The translations under genes and the position numbers were made by a program. This document shows, one piece after another, positions 47,746-62,788 of a stretch of 64,000 bases of DNA; the stretch's first letter is position 1; every line of letters begins with the position of its first letter. Under the pieces are notes generated by a model. It was not told the DNA's origin. It saw only the letters and a program-made list of their open reading frames with translations, and ran no database searches. The stretch covers positions 6,379,178 through 6,443,177 of the forward strand of contig NC_083598.1 in assembly GCF_020882245.1 (NCBI RefSeq), given 5' to 3'. The stretch comes from Rhopalosiphum padi (taxonomy: Eukaryota; Arthropoda; Insecta; Hemiptera; Aphididae).

Positions 47746-50700
47746 CTGAAAACGTAAAAAAAAAAAAACACGAAATAAATGACATGAACTATTTGGACCA
47801 TAGACCAGTGATATAATCAGGATTTTGCTTTTTTTGGCAGCATGATCTGATAATTTCTTGTATAAAGAAGGTTAAACTAAGATATTTTATAATTTTGGTA
47901 CCTATATGAAAACTAATGCGCTGAGTGTAGAACGTTTCAGACTTTTCAGGTCTCCGTGGAAATTACGATTTTAATAAATTGATACATTATATCCTATTGA
48001 TACATATTTATAAACTGCTATTATAGTAGTCTATAACAGACAAGGTTCGAATACAATTTGTGGTTCACAATATTATTATCGATGTGCGTATACCTAATAG
48101 AAAATACAATATTATTATGATAGTATGATACTATCCTTACCTTACGAAAATCGTATCTGCGCAGTTTGGCGTTTGCAAAGAAAATTTTTAAAGATATATA
48201 CTATACATTTTTTTAAGATTAAATTTATTTTATGCCTGTTGGCTGTTTCGTCAAAGCGATGGAACAAATCGACGTAGAAACGTGTTGACGTCATGGCGTT
48301 CGAGATAAATTGCTACGACGTTAAAATGAGTTCTTAAGTGTAACGGGGACAAATTATATTCAGTGTTGGTGCCACAGTATACGATTTCGTATTGAAAAGG
48401 TTCGCATTAATTTTGCAGACCTTCACGATTGGCCATCTAAAACGGGTAGGTAGCAAACATTTTACAGATGATGATAACAGTAATGTTAAATTAGATTATG
48501 TTTGTACGAATTTAAATTTTCTCCTTTTTCATTTATTTTTACTTGATTCATGAACTGGCGCACTTCATAGTACTTGATTTATGGTTTATTTTTTAGAGAT
48601 TCTAAAATTGTATCTAAATCCTTTATATTTAACACCATTTAAAGCAGAGTTTAATCGAATAAATCAGAAACATTGAAAATTATTTAAAATGTTAATTTAA
48701 ATTTAATTTAAAATAAAGAAAAAGTATAATTAAAATTAGTTTTTATGTTTTCGTATGCTGAGTAGGTTTATTTGGGATTAAGTACACGGAAACTTCTATA
48801 TATATATATTATATATGCATTGCATCAATATGGTATTTTCCTATTAACAAAAAGACTGTACTGGTTTATTTATTATATAATAATTCGTTATTAATATTTA
48901 ATAATGTTACATACTATATATGATTTTGTATTCTTTTGAAATATAAAATTTGTATGTATTGATATTATTTGTATAATTTGAATTACTATTACGATGTTAT
49001 ATCTAAACTATAAACAACGTTTTATATGACTATAAACTATAATTCTATCTGATTAATACTTAATATGATGTATATGAAAAACTGTGTTTTAGCAAAACAA
49101 ATGTTTCTGAAAACATCATGGACATTAAAACATATTGTTTAGTATAGCATAGAGAAAAGATACAATTATTTATGAAAAATACACAAATAGTTTTCTTTTG
49201 TGTAAGATATTCTTTTCTAACATAATTGTATTGCGAGGAAAAACTTCGTACTTTGGTCCTTCAAAAGCAAGAGGAAAAATGAGAAATCCATATTATTTTA
49301 TCTCGTGCAAATTATTTTTACAGTTTAATTTTTGTTCTATTTCATTGAGAGTAACAATAGTATAGTCAATTTGTATTTGACGAAAAAATATTTAAAAAAT
49401 AGTATTATAAATATTAATATTGAGATTTCTAACACTTTCCAGTAACACACAAAAATAATTCTGACTGTCTTGACCCGTACAAAAGATCAGTTAGAGTTAT
49501 AATTTATTTAATTTTGTATTTTGTATTTTTTTTTTTTTTACTAGGATAACTAATATCAGTTATTACTTTTATAAAATTACGATTGGTACGAATAAGAATT
49601 TAAAAATATCTATAATATTAAATTCATACAAATTTAATTTTTAAAAATTTAGTTGTAAATGATTTTGTTAAATATTCATTATTTAATTTCATAGACCCAC
49701 GTATAAAGTAGTTAGTTCTAAATAAATCTCAAAAAAAAAAAAAAAAAATAATGAAGATTTTAAATTGCATTATTTAGGTATAGATTATTATGAAAGCTAT
49801 TGTATCAATTTTGTATACATATATAACGCATGTTAAAGTCAAGTGGTGCCAAAAACAGTAGCCTACTTAACGTGTAAAATACCCTCCATTAATCAATTTT
49901 ATTTGGTTTTTCTTTTGTATTTTTTGTATGAAATATGAACTAAAATAGTTTTTGAAAAGCATTTAACTTTTATTAACAATTAAAAATATTTTAAGTACTT
50001 ATACAAATATTACAATAAATACATTTTTTTAAATGCATATTTTGTGTTGTTTAAAAGTAATACAATTTTTAAGATATTCTATATATTTATAAAAAAAAAT
50101 AGTGAATAAAGTGTTTTAGCACGTTTAAATTTAAACTAAATATTTTTTGACTACATATTGAATGTAATCGACTCCCAATTATTTTCTAACTCAAAATATA
50201 AGTATATACAATTATTTGAACAAACAATTTTTATGTTTTATAAAAACACTTTTGATAATATATTTTAAGAAAAAAAATATTAAATATTAAACACATTTTT
50301 GAATATTGATATGATAAGTCACAAAAATAATATTTATGTCAATCAATATTATTCAATGTATGAAAATATAAATATTTAGAAGCACCTACGTAGGTATATG
50401 AAATTAGTCAACACTAGAACTTTTATGCATAAGAAAAATATCTTTATACAAACATATATAAAATGAACTAAAAATACCGATACCTATATTATGTATATAT
50501 CATAAAATATAGGAGATTGGTTATTATAATAACAATGCTTCCAATCAAGGCTGAATATAGATAAATGTTACTATACCGAGTTGAATTAACATTTTTTACT
50601 CTTTTTAACTTTTGAAAATAAAATAATTGTCTCAACTAGTTATAGTGCAACAATGTACAATCAATGTTATCTATAAAATAATAATATTAAAATACAGATT

Positions 50701-53700
50701 TTTAGTTTTTTCTTTAGCCTTATAATAGCTGAAGCGAATGTCATAAATTTAATAAATTTATGTTATTCTACCGTAATCGCAAACTTATACCGTTATTAAA
50801 CTTGATTTAAACTTACTTAATATCACAAACTAATACTTATGGTGAATACAAATACGGTAATTTATTTTTAATATCTATTCCGAAAAGACAGATCTTTGTA
50901 TAATTAATTCTAAGACTCCAATCGATAAAATACAAAACTGTTTAAAGTTGATTAAGTTATTAATATTAAAAATAATTTATGAAAAATAAGAATATGATGA
51001 AGTACTTTTTCAATAGGGTTTTAATACAAATTAGAATTTAATATAATGTGTATTTCATAACACAAACAATTATTTAGTTGTAAAATATTTATAATTTTAT
51101 CATTTATTTTTTTCTCAATTATATGTTTAGGAGATCGCGTGGCCAATTACGCTTTAAGCGGCGGGGAGGATTACCAAGAAGAGTGAGAGAAAAGAGATTT
51201 GATATTAGAGGATTTTGGTGGGCTAAAGTGTTAGGGTAGAATTTTTTATAGTGAGTGGGAGTATAGAGAGAGTAGGAATTTTGAGATTTGTATGAAGAGT
51301 TTTGTTGTTAACGTACCACAGCGCTTTTAATTTTATTTAAAATACATTTAGAATAATTATTTTTATATTTTATTTTTAAGAAATAATAAACGTAGAATTA
51401 TTACTATTTTTTTTTGGGAGTATTATGACAACAATGGCGATTGAATGTAGGATTACTTCATGAGCTCATTAAATACTATTAATTTCTCTGAATTTTTTTA
51501 ATAACATTTAAATTCAAACAGTTTTATTTATTGGCATTTAAAATAAGTTCATACATTTATAAAGTAATTAATAATGAACACAGAGTATATTTTAAATAAT
51601 ATAAAATACACTGTTATTTTTATTGCCAGTTAAATATCAACATAAATTATATAATAAATAATTATTAATACGATTTGTAATTTTGTAAATTATTGTTATA
51701 GTTGATGTATATTATGTAATTGTTATTATAAAAAATAAGGCTTTTTAGAAAGGTAATATCAAATATAAAATAATTCTTAAAAAAATATTATGTCATTACG
51801 TTACACTCTTTGATAAAATTAAATAATTTTTTAAGTACGAAAGCTATTTGCAAGACTGAATAATTTGTGATTTTTATTTACAGTATTATTCCAAGGCAAT
51901 AAATAAGTGTCAATTTTATAAAATAAAAAAACTCAATAAATTTAAAAAAGTCAATGTATAAGGCTATGATAATATGGTTGAATGCCTACGAATTTTCAAT
52001 GAGATTCAAAATATTATATAATAACATACAGCTAAGTAATAAATAAATCTTTAGTCTGAATGTCAAGTCACAATTTTTAATACTTTACGATTTGTACAAG
52101 CAAAATTATAAAAAAAAAAATTTTTAAATTATTATTTTTGTATCTTTGTTACTCGCATAAAAAGATAATTTATTGAAAATAATAGCAGTATAATTAAAAA
52201 AAAAAATATCTCAAATGTTTCAATTAATATTTTATACAATTTTATAATTTAATAAAATTCAGATGATTTTAAATTTAATAATTAATTAATTTATCATTAT
52301 TTAGTATTATATAAGTTGTTTAAATTGTAATGGCAGAGACTGAAATATCGTGTATCTGTTGGTACGTGTGCTTATTAGTTATAAACGTAATAAAATACTT
52401 TTTGAAAGTTTCAAATTTATTAGCCAAACATTGTTTAAGTGGATTTTGCTTAATTCGGTCAATATTTAAGCTAAACAGAATGTAAACACATCAATGCTTT
52501 TCAAACTCAAAGATGGGGAATGTATTAATAGTTTATCTAGAAGAATCTATATTCCCAGACATGCACTATAAATCAAAATTAAAATGAAAAGATAATAATA
52601 AATTATTGGCTAGTACTAAAATTTAAGTGTATAGCCTTTATAATGGTTTAAATAGCTGTTAAAGTGATAAGAAAATAGAGAAATATATTTTAGATACACT
52701 GGGTAATTTATTAGATTTTATGACGATCAAATAGCACTTTTTGGTTTCGCTTTGATTTATTGTTAAATTATATTCTTATACTATTTTGTATTTAATTTAA
52801 ATTGTTTGTGGTAAAATAAAGGTTCAAATTATTTATGTATATTACTCATCAATGTAATAAATGATATTGGTATAGTAAAAATTTATTTTTTTTTAAAAAC
52901 ATAAAAATAATAATAACAATGATAAAAAAAAAATACACAAATTTGATGAAACAAATAACTGTTGTAAGATTATTTATGATGATATAAAACACTTTCTGAA
53001 GATGGTCCTCAAAGTTATGATATTCACTATTCAAATAATATTATTTTTTTTTAGATAAAATATCTGTTAAAAGCTTATGAAATTAAACTTTAATAATGCA
53101 ATTAATATATATTTATACGTCTTAATTTAAAAGTAAAAAACGTATACTTTTCTTAATGACGATTTATATATATTTAAAATAGTAATGGAAATTAATCTTT
53201 GTAATATAAAATTATAAATTATTGATCAAATAAAACGTTAGAGAAGAAACGAAATTTTTATTTGACAATAATTTACTATGGATTAACCTTAAACAACTAC
53301 TCATTTTTTTCTTTTTAGAATTTATTGAATTTGAATTAATTATATAGGTCATCAAGAACAGTCTAGTTTAATACATCTCTATAAATAAATGACCTATAGG
53401 TTACCATATATATTTATCATAATTAATTCTGGTTGCATTGCAAAATTATTTCAAAGGATTAGTTTATAATGTACCTTGTTAAAGTTGGGTAACAACAATT
53501 TTGAAATAGTGACAATCATCAAGAGTAGAATATAACAAGAAAATAGGTTAAGAATAAAATAACGTTTGTTACTTTTATTATATTTTGAAATTTTCATAAA
53601 TATTCAATACAATAACGGAATTCAAATAAAATAATAACACTATTTTAAGAATTAAGCCTTCAAGTACTTGTATAGTATGGTCTTATAAATGTATACCTAA

Positions 53701-56700
53701 TTAGTTCTACAATCTACAATGTCGCAATTTATAAATATTCAACAAAATAGGGTTATTAAAAATTGAAGTACATTTTCATTCTGTTACTTGACAGCAAAAC
53801 CCTGGTTTTTGATTAGAGTATAATTATATTTTTGAGAACAAACCCCCTTTTACTAAGAGAAAATATGAAACGAACCGTAATTAAAGCAAATTTATCAAAT
53901 TGGTTTTTCGGGATATCACGAAAATGTCAACTTAATAACATAATATGCTGAGTTCATTAAAAATAAATGCTTAAAGTTTTTTTACGTTGATAATGTTTTA
54001 GTTTGTTTAAATATTTATAGGTTTTGATGATCGATTTTGTAGTAATATAATATTATAGGTACATTAAGATTATTATTTTTGTACTCGTGTATATATATAT
54101 ATATATAATATTGTTATAGACTATAGTGGATGCATGAAAAGTGTATAAACGAGATCAGTGGCGTATTTGAGTGGTGATAGAGAGGATAATATGGTAGGAA
54201 AGTATAAAGACCATGTCACAGTTAAAATATTCATTACTTTGTAGAACTATACCTACGTGGCTAAGTACACATAAATTTCGTACTTGTATATTAAATATTA
54301 TAAATTTGCTTTTTATTTCAGAAGACTGCACTGGTAGTTTATTTACAGTACACTATACGTTATTATCGGTGACATGTTTTCGTTCCACTTGAATTCAAAA
54401 TTACCATAAGTAAATTGAAAAATGGCAAAATCCGCTTAGTTTCCATTCTAATCATGTGTCAGATATTTGAACGCCTATCAGAATGAAGAAAAATCGTTTA
54501 TATTCACAACACATACCGATCCGTACGATTTAACGACACGGAAATAACGATAAGATGCTTACTTTGTATGTAGACTGATGTCATACCGTCATAATAAATT
54601 AACACGTTCAATATGACTGAAAACCAAGAAAACCGACGAAAACGGTTTTTAATAACGTGCTTATTATGGTGTTTTATGTTTCCTCGTGTCAAGAAATAAC
54701 TCCACATGAGGCGAGTCGTGAGAATTTTTCTACTTGCCGAGATAGTCGTATAGAGCCCAGAAATAGTGAACTATGTATACAATAAACAAGTACCTATACA
54801 AAAACTTATGAAGTGAATGCAAGTAATATTTAACAAAATAGGTAGCTACAGGTTTCGTCTTTCCAAGCGAATTCGCTATATTTTAATAAATACGTGTTAT
54901 AATCATATCCTAGTGAGTAATTACCAGACCAGTATTTTGGTGAGGACAGGGTGTGAAATGAGCTCACTCCCGCAGGTCAAAGTCTGGTGGTGGTGGTATA
55001 TATATATTTTTTTTTAGTTAACAGCTTTTGCCAATTATAATGACATGTTGAATTATTGTTGATTTGTAGGTAAACATTTAAAAACTATTCAAGTATATTT
55101 TTCATTGTTGTTGTTAATGGTGTGAAATGTAAAGTTATGTATGAATGGCGTATTATTATGATAACATTTATGTAAGAAATGAGTAAGGTTTTATATTTTT
55201 ATTTATTTATAATTTGTATTTGTTTGACACAGTGTATAAAAGAGGAGCGTAAAAATTCTATACACGGTTTTAATGATTACTGAATGCGTTTCAGAATGTA
55301 CCTAACTACTAGTATAGTTCTCAGTTTTGAACAACAATTTTGTCTAGTAATACATGCCTTGTGTATAATGATTTTAAAATACTACTGTGACATAGTTCAT
55401 ATCTTCTAAAAACAGTGAGGTGTTTTCGATGTTATAATAATTAACTATTTGCAAAAAAATATGAAAACTATTTTATCATATTTTATTACTAAATTAATAT
55501 ATAAAAATTAATGAAATTTAAATTGGTTTTTTATTATTATCTAACTAATAAAAAATAATGATGATTATTATAAATCCTTTCAATCTAAAAGTAGCTAAAT
55601 AATATTATAATAATTAACTAAAGCTTTTAAAAAAATGTTAACACAATTTCAATAAGATGTTACCTAATAAACAGATAAAAGTGAAGTATAATATTTTCAT
55701 ATTTTCTTATAACATTTTAAGTAATAGGTTATAAATTTGAGTAGTATTTATCACTTTTTAAATTGCTAAAATAACATATTATTATTAATTAATTTTGTAA
55801 TATTAAAAGTTATTTGAAATTTTATTATATAATATATACACAACAATAAACGTATAATCAAATGTAAAAGATCCTTGAATAATATTATTAATTTGTTTAT
55901 GTATTGGCACTTGTTTTTTGTGGCAGTATTTTAGTTTCGTATTAACAATATTTCTATTCCTTAAAACGTGGCGTTCCATATTAAAGCAAATGGTCGTATG
56001 AATACATCACGAATTACTTTTATTTTTATTCTAGTCTGGTGAAAAAGTACATCTAGAATTTCGATTATCGTCAATCAACAAAGCCAACCTTTTTGGCACG
56101 TTAGTGACTTCACTTGTCGGGCACTTGATCGACGCTCTCTGAGGGATTGCGCGCCCTCTCGAAGCGCAAATCAAAAGGTCTTCTCCTGTTTATCGCGAGT
56201 ATGGGATAATTAGGTCCCACACACAAAAACTGTGGTTTTTCGCTCATACTTCACATAATATGACGTATACATAAGCGTTAGAAACATTTTTATAGGTCAA
56301 TGGTTTTCAACGTAAAACACTAACTGTGCTAGTTTTGTTGCACTCAAATCTATTGTTGGATTTTTAATAATATGTTTATGAAAAATACAACGCATTGATA
56401 TATTTAGCAAGGATATTTTTATTGTTGTGGTGTATTTCTACAAGTAATTTATTTTTCATTTGTCTTTAAAAAATGTGTAGCCCTGTATTATAATTTTTGA
56501 GCGATATTACTATAGGTACAATATTTTGAACAGTTGTAGTTGTTTTATAGGTGAAAAATTGCATGTTATCATTATTTTTGAATTATTGAGTTGGACTTTG
56601 TTTTATTTATATCATGCACCGGAATTTGTAGCTCATCAAATGAAAAAAAATAAATTGCCTCATTTTTCACTTTAAATCCCGGAAAAATAAAACGTCGAGA

Positions 56701-59700
56701 ACACTTACAAGCCGCATTCGATGGCCTAGACTGCGGAGAAACTCTATAAAATACAAACAGTTTAAGCGAGCAATTACTTAGACTTTCGCTACGATATCCA
56801 CGGTAAATAATTTAACACTCGTTGAATTTAACTTTAATGAAATACGGCGCTTAAGTCATACAAGGCACGTCCATTAGATTAGGTTTTCATTTTGTGGTTT
56901 CGGATATTTTCATAACGGTTTTCGAATGACGGTGGTAATATGATAAATCTTCATACAAATGTCACGGCACAACTTAAATATTTAACTCCAGTTAAATAAT
57001 TTAGTAATAATGCTTAATTAATATGTTGGTAGATATAATAAACTAATTATTGCTGATTCTGCACTATGTATAGAGTGTACACTGTACATATTGGCTATAT
57101 CATGGTTAGGCAACCGCATATAATAATGTTATTTAATAATCTCGTGCTATTTTTATCTTATTTAGTTAACAAATACATTTATTTATCGAATCTCGAGAAA
57201 CATTTTTTTAATTTTAAAAATATTTATTTTTTAATTTTAATGTATAAAATCACATATCAAAATAATGTCTTATTTTAATGAAATGTTTAAGTTTTTTTTT
57301 TTTGAATGATAGTACCTATAAATAATTTCAATCGTCAAAAGTGTAGTTTGAAAATACCAAATATTATTCAAAAACATACATTTTTCTAGGGACATTTGGA
57401 TTTTTTTGTATACCAATGGTAACATAATGTTATGTTTGGAATATTCGCGTAACATTGATCACTGTAGTTTGTTTTGGCTAAGGTTATAATTTTAATAAAA
57501 ACAGCTACGTTTACGTTTCATATTATCTTTAAAGCCACACAAAGGTTGTTTGTCTTTACATAATGATTGTTAAACAACCGTAACTAGCAAAACACATTCA
57601 TTAAATTATATATATTATTAAGTATGTACTTATGAGTAAGAATATTATGCGAATCCCGTGGGTTCATATTTTTTATAATTATATATTATAAAATGTTAGG
57701 TATTTTCATAATATCACAATTTATGACGAATGTTGTGATCCACGCTCTATAGTCATCAAAATGAGTTATATAAAATGAAATATATTCATTCCATATTTAA
57801 TAAGAACGAAATATTAATAACAGAAGTATTTTAAGCGTGCACGAAAAAAACAACAAATGGTTTAATGTAAAATACTATACATTTTAAAACAATAATATTA
57901 AAATAATATTATTAATTAAAATCAATTTTATTTTATATTATTTAATTTTAAATATAATTGTCAAAATAAAAAACATTTTTTTTTTTTTATTGTATTGCAA
58001 ATTTTCAAATGTAAATTAAGTATTAGACAATAATTTTTCAACAGGTTTTATTTTAATTTATTATATACGAGTGAATTTTAAATAATAAATTATTTCTTTT
58101 GTTTAAAAAAATATTTAATGAATACCTACTTTAAAGGTCGAATTGTGTGTTTATATTTTTAATTCCCAAAAATAAATAATGATGTGACAAAATGCGCATG
58201 AATGTGTATTGATAATTGCAATTAAAGTCTACAGGTAGATTCATATAGGTATTTGTATTAGTAGATTTTTTCTTAAATAGTACCTTTATTTTGTCCAAAA
58301 CGTTCATTGTTAAATACTATTTTATAAGACAAGTAACAAATTTAATATATTCATATGTTTATATAGTATTATAATAGCAAAATATATTAAGAGAAGTATA
58401 ATAACATATCATTATTTTTCTTGTGGTCGTATGGATATTTTTATATTGTTTAGATGTAATAAACTATAATAAATAAATAACTTTTAACTCTGAGCAAAAT
58501 TAGTAAGAAAGCTATAATACTTTACACAATTAAATGTTTTCTTCTGCGAAAATTGAAGTAAGTTCCTACTTTACATTAATTATTTTATCTATATGAATAA
58601 ACAGTATAATACACATGATTGTTATTAGTTATTCGTCTAAAAACAATTTTGATGGTTATAATTTGTAAAAGTTTCATCTACTTTATTTATTTATTTTTAT
58701 TTTTTTACTAAGATAAGCCATGGCATCTGGGCCATTGGCTGACAATTGTTTACTTATATATTATAATATAATATTTACTGTTTATGTATATCCTAGAAAC
58801 TTTTACAGAGAACTAAAAGTTGAAGATTTAAAATAGACGATATAGTTAAATTATAGTATTCATTTTATCCAATATTCTAAGTGTGCCATTTTTTTTTTTT
58901 ATCAGAATATATTCAAAATATAATATTATCATATATTTTTTTATAGACATTTTGTAAGATATAATATTAATGTGATAGATAGCAATACACGGCGTAATAG
59001 ATAATTTTTATCTGATTTATGCATTCATGCAAAAACTAGATTTTTAAAAATACATTTTATTTATAAAATTCTCTAATGGAAAATAAAATGTCAAACAAAA
59101 ATGTATTTGAGTAATACTTCGTCAAGACCCAAATTTTAGTTGCTCAAAAGTACAGAACTTTCCAGCATACCATTATTAACCGTTTAAAACTTTAAACTTT
59201 GTACTTTATGCGCACCATAATGACCAGGATACAGTTATGACGATTAAAGGTTAAGCTCCTATAGTATAATATTTGTCGGAATTTAGATCTTATTGTCTTC
59301 GAAAAACCTAGACATATATTGTTTTGTTAATATTATCCAATACACATAACATAATATTATATACGTAATGCCATGTAAATACAATAGCAAGCACATATAT
59401 TGTAACTTTATGTTTCCGTGTTGTATTGTATTGCGACGAACAGATTTTTACGTGAAATCGCTTTTTACCACCGATATAATAATATGCTTTATCGCCCGCA
59501 AATTCAATTACATCGCGACTCGATCCGTCCGCTATCGCAACACATCGTTGGCACAAGGCCTTTATAAATCGTGTAGTGATTCGGCGGTGTGCATAATCAA
59601 TATCGTTGGCTTATATACAATAACGACAGCGTCTACCTGCCAGTTGTGTAGTATTTTTTTTCTGCTTCTCTTAAACGAGTGATGTTTTAGTGATCTGTTG

Positions 59701-62650
59701 GGTTTATATGACATATTTATGAAACATATTTAGACGAATCGCGTATGGGTACGCAGTTTTTCTGTCTCTGTTGACGTTTTAATTATAAATTAATTGTTTC
59801 AAGTCTAATGAATCCTTCATTCTGCAAACATATCAATCGAACGTTTCGCAAAAAAAAAAAAAAAAATAGAAATATAGCGGTAACAACCGTGTCACTCTTG
59901 TCTACATATAAAATAAAATACATTTTCGAAATATTGATCCGACCAGTATTGATGAACGATAAGTAGGCACCTGCTTAATTGTTAAAAATACTTTTATTGA
60001 AATGATATGTACTAGATAGCGACTTGAAGTTGTAAAATAAACTGTAATAAGTGTTTTAATAACTGTATTGCCGTGGACTACGGTGTAAAAATTATGTATT
60101 GCAAATATGAATTGTTTACAGTAATATATTGTATGCATCAACATAATAATTATAATACAATTACCAATGTCGGTTTAAAGAAATGAACTATGCAGTTTTA
60201 TTTTTGTCAAACGGACTCAATAATATGTTAATTTTTTTGGGAGATTATACAAGGCAAATTATGTCTTGAGGTTAATATATCTCTTATTGTTATTTAATTA
60301 TTTGTAAAAATGATTTTATAACTACCTAATATTATTATTTCAATGGAAGCCACTGAAATTTGTGATAATTTTTACTATTCAGCACAATTAAACATGGTTA
60401 TGGCTCAATTTAAATTTTAAAATACCTCACGATTTTTAAAATATTAAAATAATTTCAATAATAATTAATATTGTACAAATTTTATGCTAAAATAAATACT
60501 TGTTATTTTTATTGAATATGAAACAAATGTAAATAATAATAAAAGTTTTACAACAGATGCATATTTTTGTTATTTTATATAAATTATTTTTAATCATTTA
60601 CGAACTTGGCTTATTTATACAACAATTATAAATATTGCATTAAGTAATTTTACTAAATAATATTCCAATAATAAAAAAACATCATTTTTTAAAAATATAA
60701 AATAATTGATCTGTGAATTTTTTTTTGAAATATTTCATGAACGAGTTATTGGTTATTAATGAAAAAAACCTTTGTCTGGTATTATTCAGTTCCTATAATA
60801 ATATATTGTCATTGTTACATTGTTAAAAGATAATAAAATATATTTTCAGTTGATTGTGAGAGAATGTTTCTCATTTGCGACGAACAGAATAAAATGATAA
60901 CAGGTTTTTTTCTTGTGCGGTAAAGTATGTTTATGAAAAATGCATTCCCTCACTAATTGACCCTCAGTGTAAATGATAAATATCTTGGGAAAGAAACAGA
61001 GGAGGTGAGTAGATGACAGGTGAAATGCATCGTTTCGAGTGGACCTTAGTCGCGATGTATATATTTCTTCGGGAGTTTGGGCACTTACCCGGGGAGTCCA
61101 ATTATTACAACGGACATAATAACGGCTCTTGTTGACTTGTATGTAAACTAGACTTACAAGTCGACGAAAATGATGTAGGGTAAAAATTTAATTAAAAAGT
61201 GAAATTGTATACTAGTTAGTAGTATTGTGATGGAAATATGGTAATATATTAGGTGTGTTAAATTTAAAATGTATACTGTATATGAACTTTTGAAATTATT
61301 CATTGAGTTTTGGTATCAATATTTTTTAAATACTTGCACAGTGAATTTCAAAATAAAAATATTTAGTAAATTATAATGAAGAATAAATTTTAAATTATTA
61401 AATTTTATACTTATTAATTATATATGTATGGCATTAATAAGCTTAGTTTAAACTAACTGTACTTATAAAATATTTTTCATATCTCCCAAAACTAATTAAT
61501 TATATATTGCTTAAAAATATTTTACCATCCCATTCTCTGGAAATATAAATCACCAATTTCTCAACTATTTCTTAAACTTTATACTTCTAATATGTTTTTT
61601 TCTGTTAGCATCAATTTACCTTTTTTTTTATAATAGGTACTCGACACGTTTAAAGCGCTTTCAGTGCAATTTGTTGAGAACAATCATTTTAAGTGTAAAA
61701 ATGTCCGAAACAAACGGAAAATACCTTTGACGTTGTATAATGATTGGTGCCTAAGGTCCCTTTGTTAGATTTTATTTTTAATAGCTTTGAACGGCTGTTG
61801 TATATTTTGGAAAAAAATCTTAAATTATATTTTTTTTAGCTGTTGAAAATCTTTAATTTTATCTTTATATAATGTTATTTGCGGTGAAATAAAAATGGAA
61901 TTCATTACGATTTTATCTCAATAAACTAGGTATTTGGCTCGTGCTTTACATTATTTTTAATAAAAACAGTTTTAAATTTAACCATATACGTTATAAATTA
62001 ATATTATTATGACGACTTTAAAGCCACGAGGTATTTGAGTTAATCTGTCATCTGAGGTACTTCCATATTTATAGAAGTATTAACTTGAATTCCGATTAAT
62101 ATCAATTTTTGAAGGATAATCATTGACTATAATTATTATTGTTGGGTTATGAAATTTTATCGATCTTATAACAGGTCATTACTTTTTTATTACTACAATA
62201 GTACAATGAGTACGTTATACATTATAACATTATACATGGTGCCGGTCGCCTATTTGTTGGTTATTCGTTTGAAAATAATTTATGTTCAAAGTTTATGTCT
62301 CCGAAAAATCGTGTCATCGAAAAGTTATCTGTTAGAATTTAAAAACAAAACGGGTAAACTAATTGGATATAGAACGTGGTCTGATATATTAATATCTCAC
62401 TTAGAAAATAGGATATTCAAACATAGGTATATAATTTATTGTTGTTTGATTAATGATTAGTATCGATAAGTACAATAATACGAGTATACCCTATGAAAAA
62501 TCCCATACATTTCAACAAGGTTATATTGATATTTGATAATGAAAATGCTTTTATGGTCGTAGTAGATACAGATTATGCAGTGCAATGTATGCAGTTGATT
62601 ATGTTGCTGAGAACTAAGTGGTTTTAAAAATCAACATAGAGATTTTGAAT
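47746..62650. other. Long AT-rich region, likely receptor intron
   Basis: Nearly 15 kb with no recognised exon on either strand. No DRY motif, no TM1-TM5 stretch and no long open frame. If the upstream exons of the octopamine receptor lie to the right, this is one intron. Less AT-rich islands stand out at 51125-51300 (purine-rich), 54500-54760, 56040-56225, 59430-59660 and 60980-61180. They could be untranslated exons, enhancers or old repeats. A TA microsatellite lies at about 54091-54106. A lone GGCGTATTTGAG repeat end is at 54158. The ORF at 62149-62460 is AT-rich and unassigned. Confidence 0.45.
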
Positions 62651-62788
62651 AATATTCATGGTCGCGTAGTCTTAAATAATAATAATTATTTATACATAAA
62701 AAATAAAAGCTGCATTAGAAAAATAGACGGTGAACATGTTTTTTATTGGACTTGTGTAAAACAATATACTTTATGTTACAAAAATTGA
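62651..62788 (+). pseudogene. FLYWCH zinc-finger fragment
   Basis: Reads NIHGRVVLNNNNYLYIKNKS, then CIRKIDGEHVFYWTCVKQ and YTLCYKN before a TGA. The pattern G..hLNNNxYxY...DGEHVFYWTC....C matches the FLYWCH finger, with the YWxC core and following Cys. The sequence before it is closed by stops, and an A18 run begins at 62847. It is a remnant of a transposase or FLYWCH protein from a different copy or family than the one at 34772. Confidence 0.6.

Noticed and set aside
62149..62460. 103-residue hydrophobic plus-strand ORF
   Set aside because: Composition follows AT-rich DNA (Tyr, Ile, Leu); considered as a chemoreceptor fragment, but no Gr or Or motif is present.
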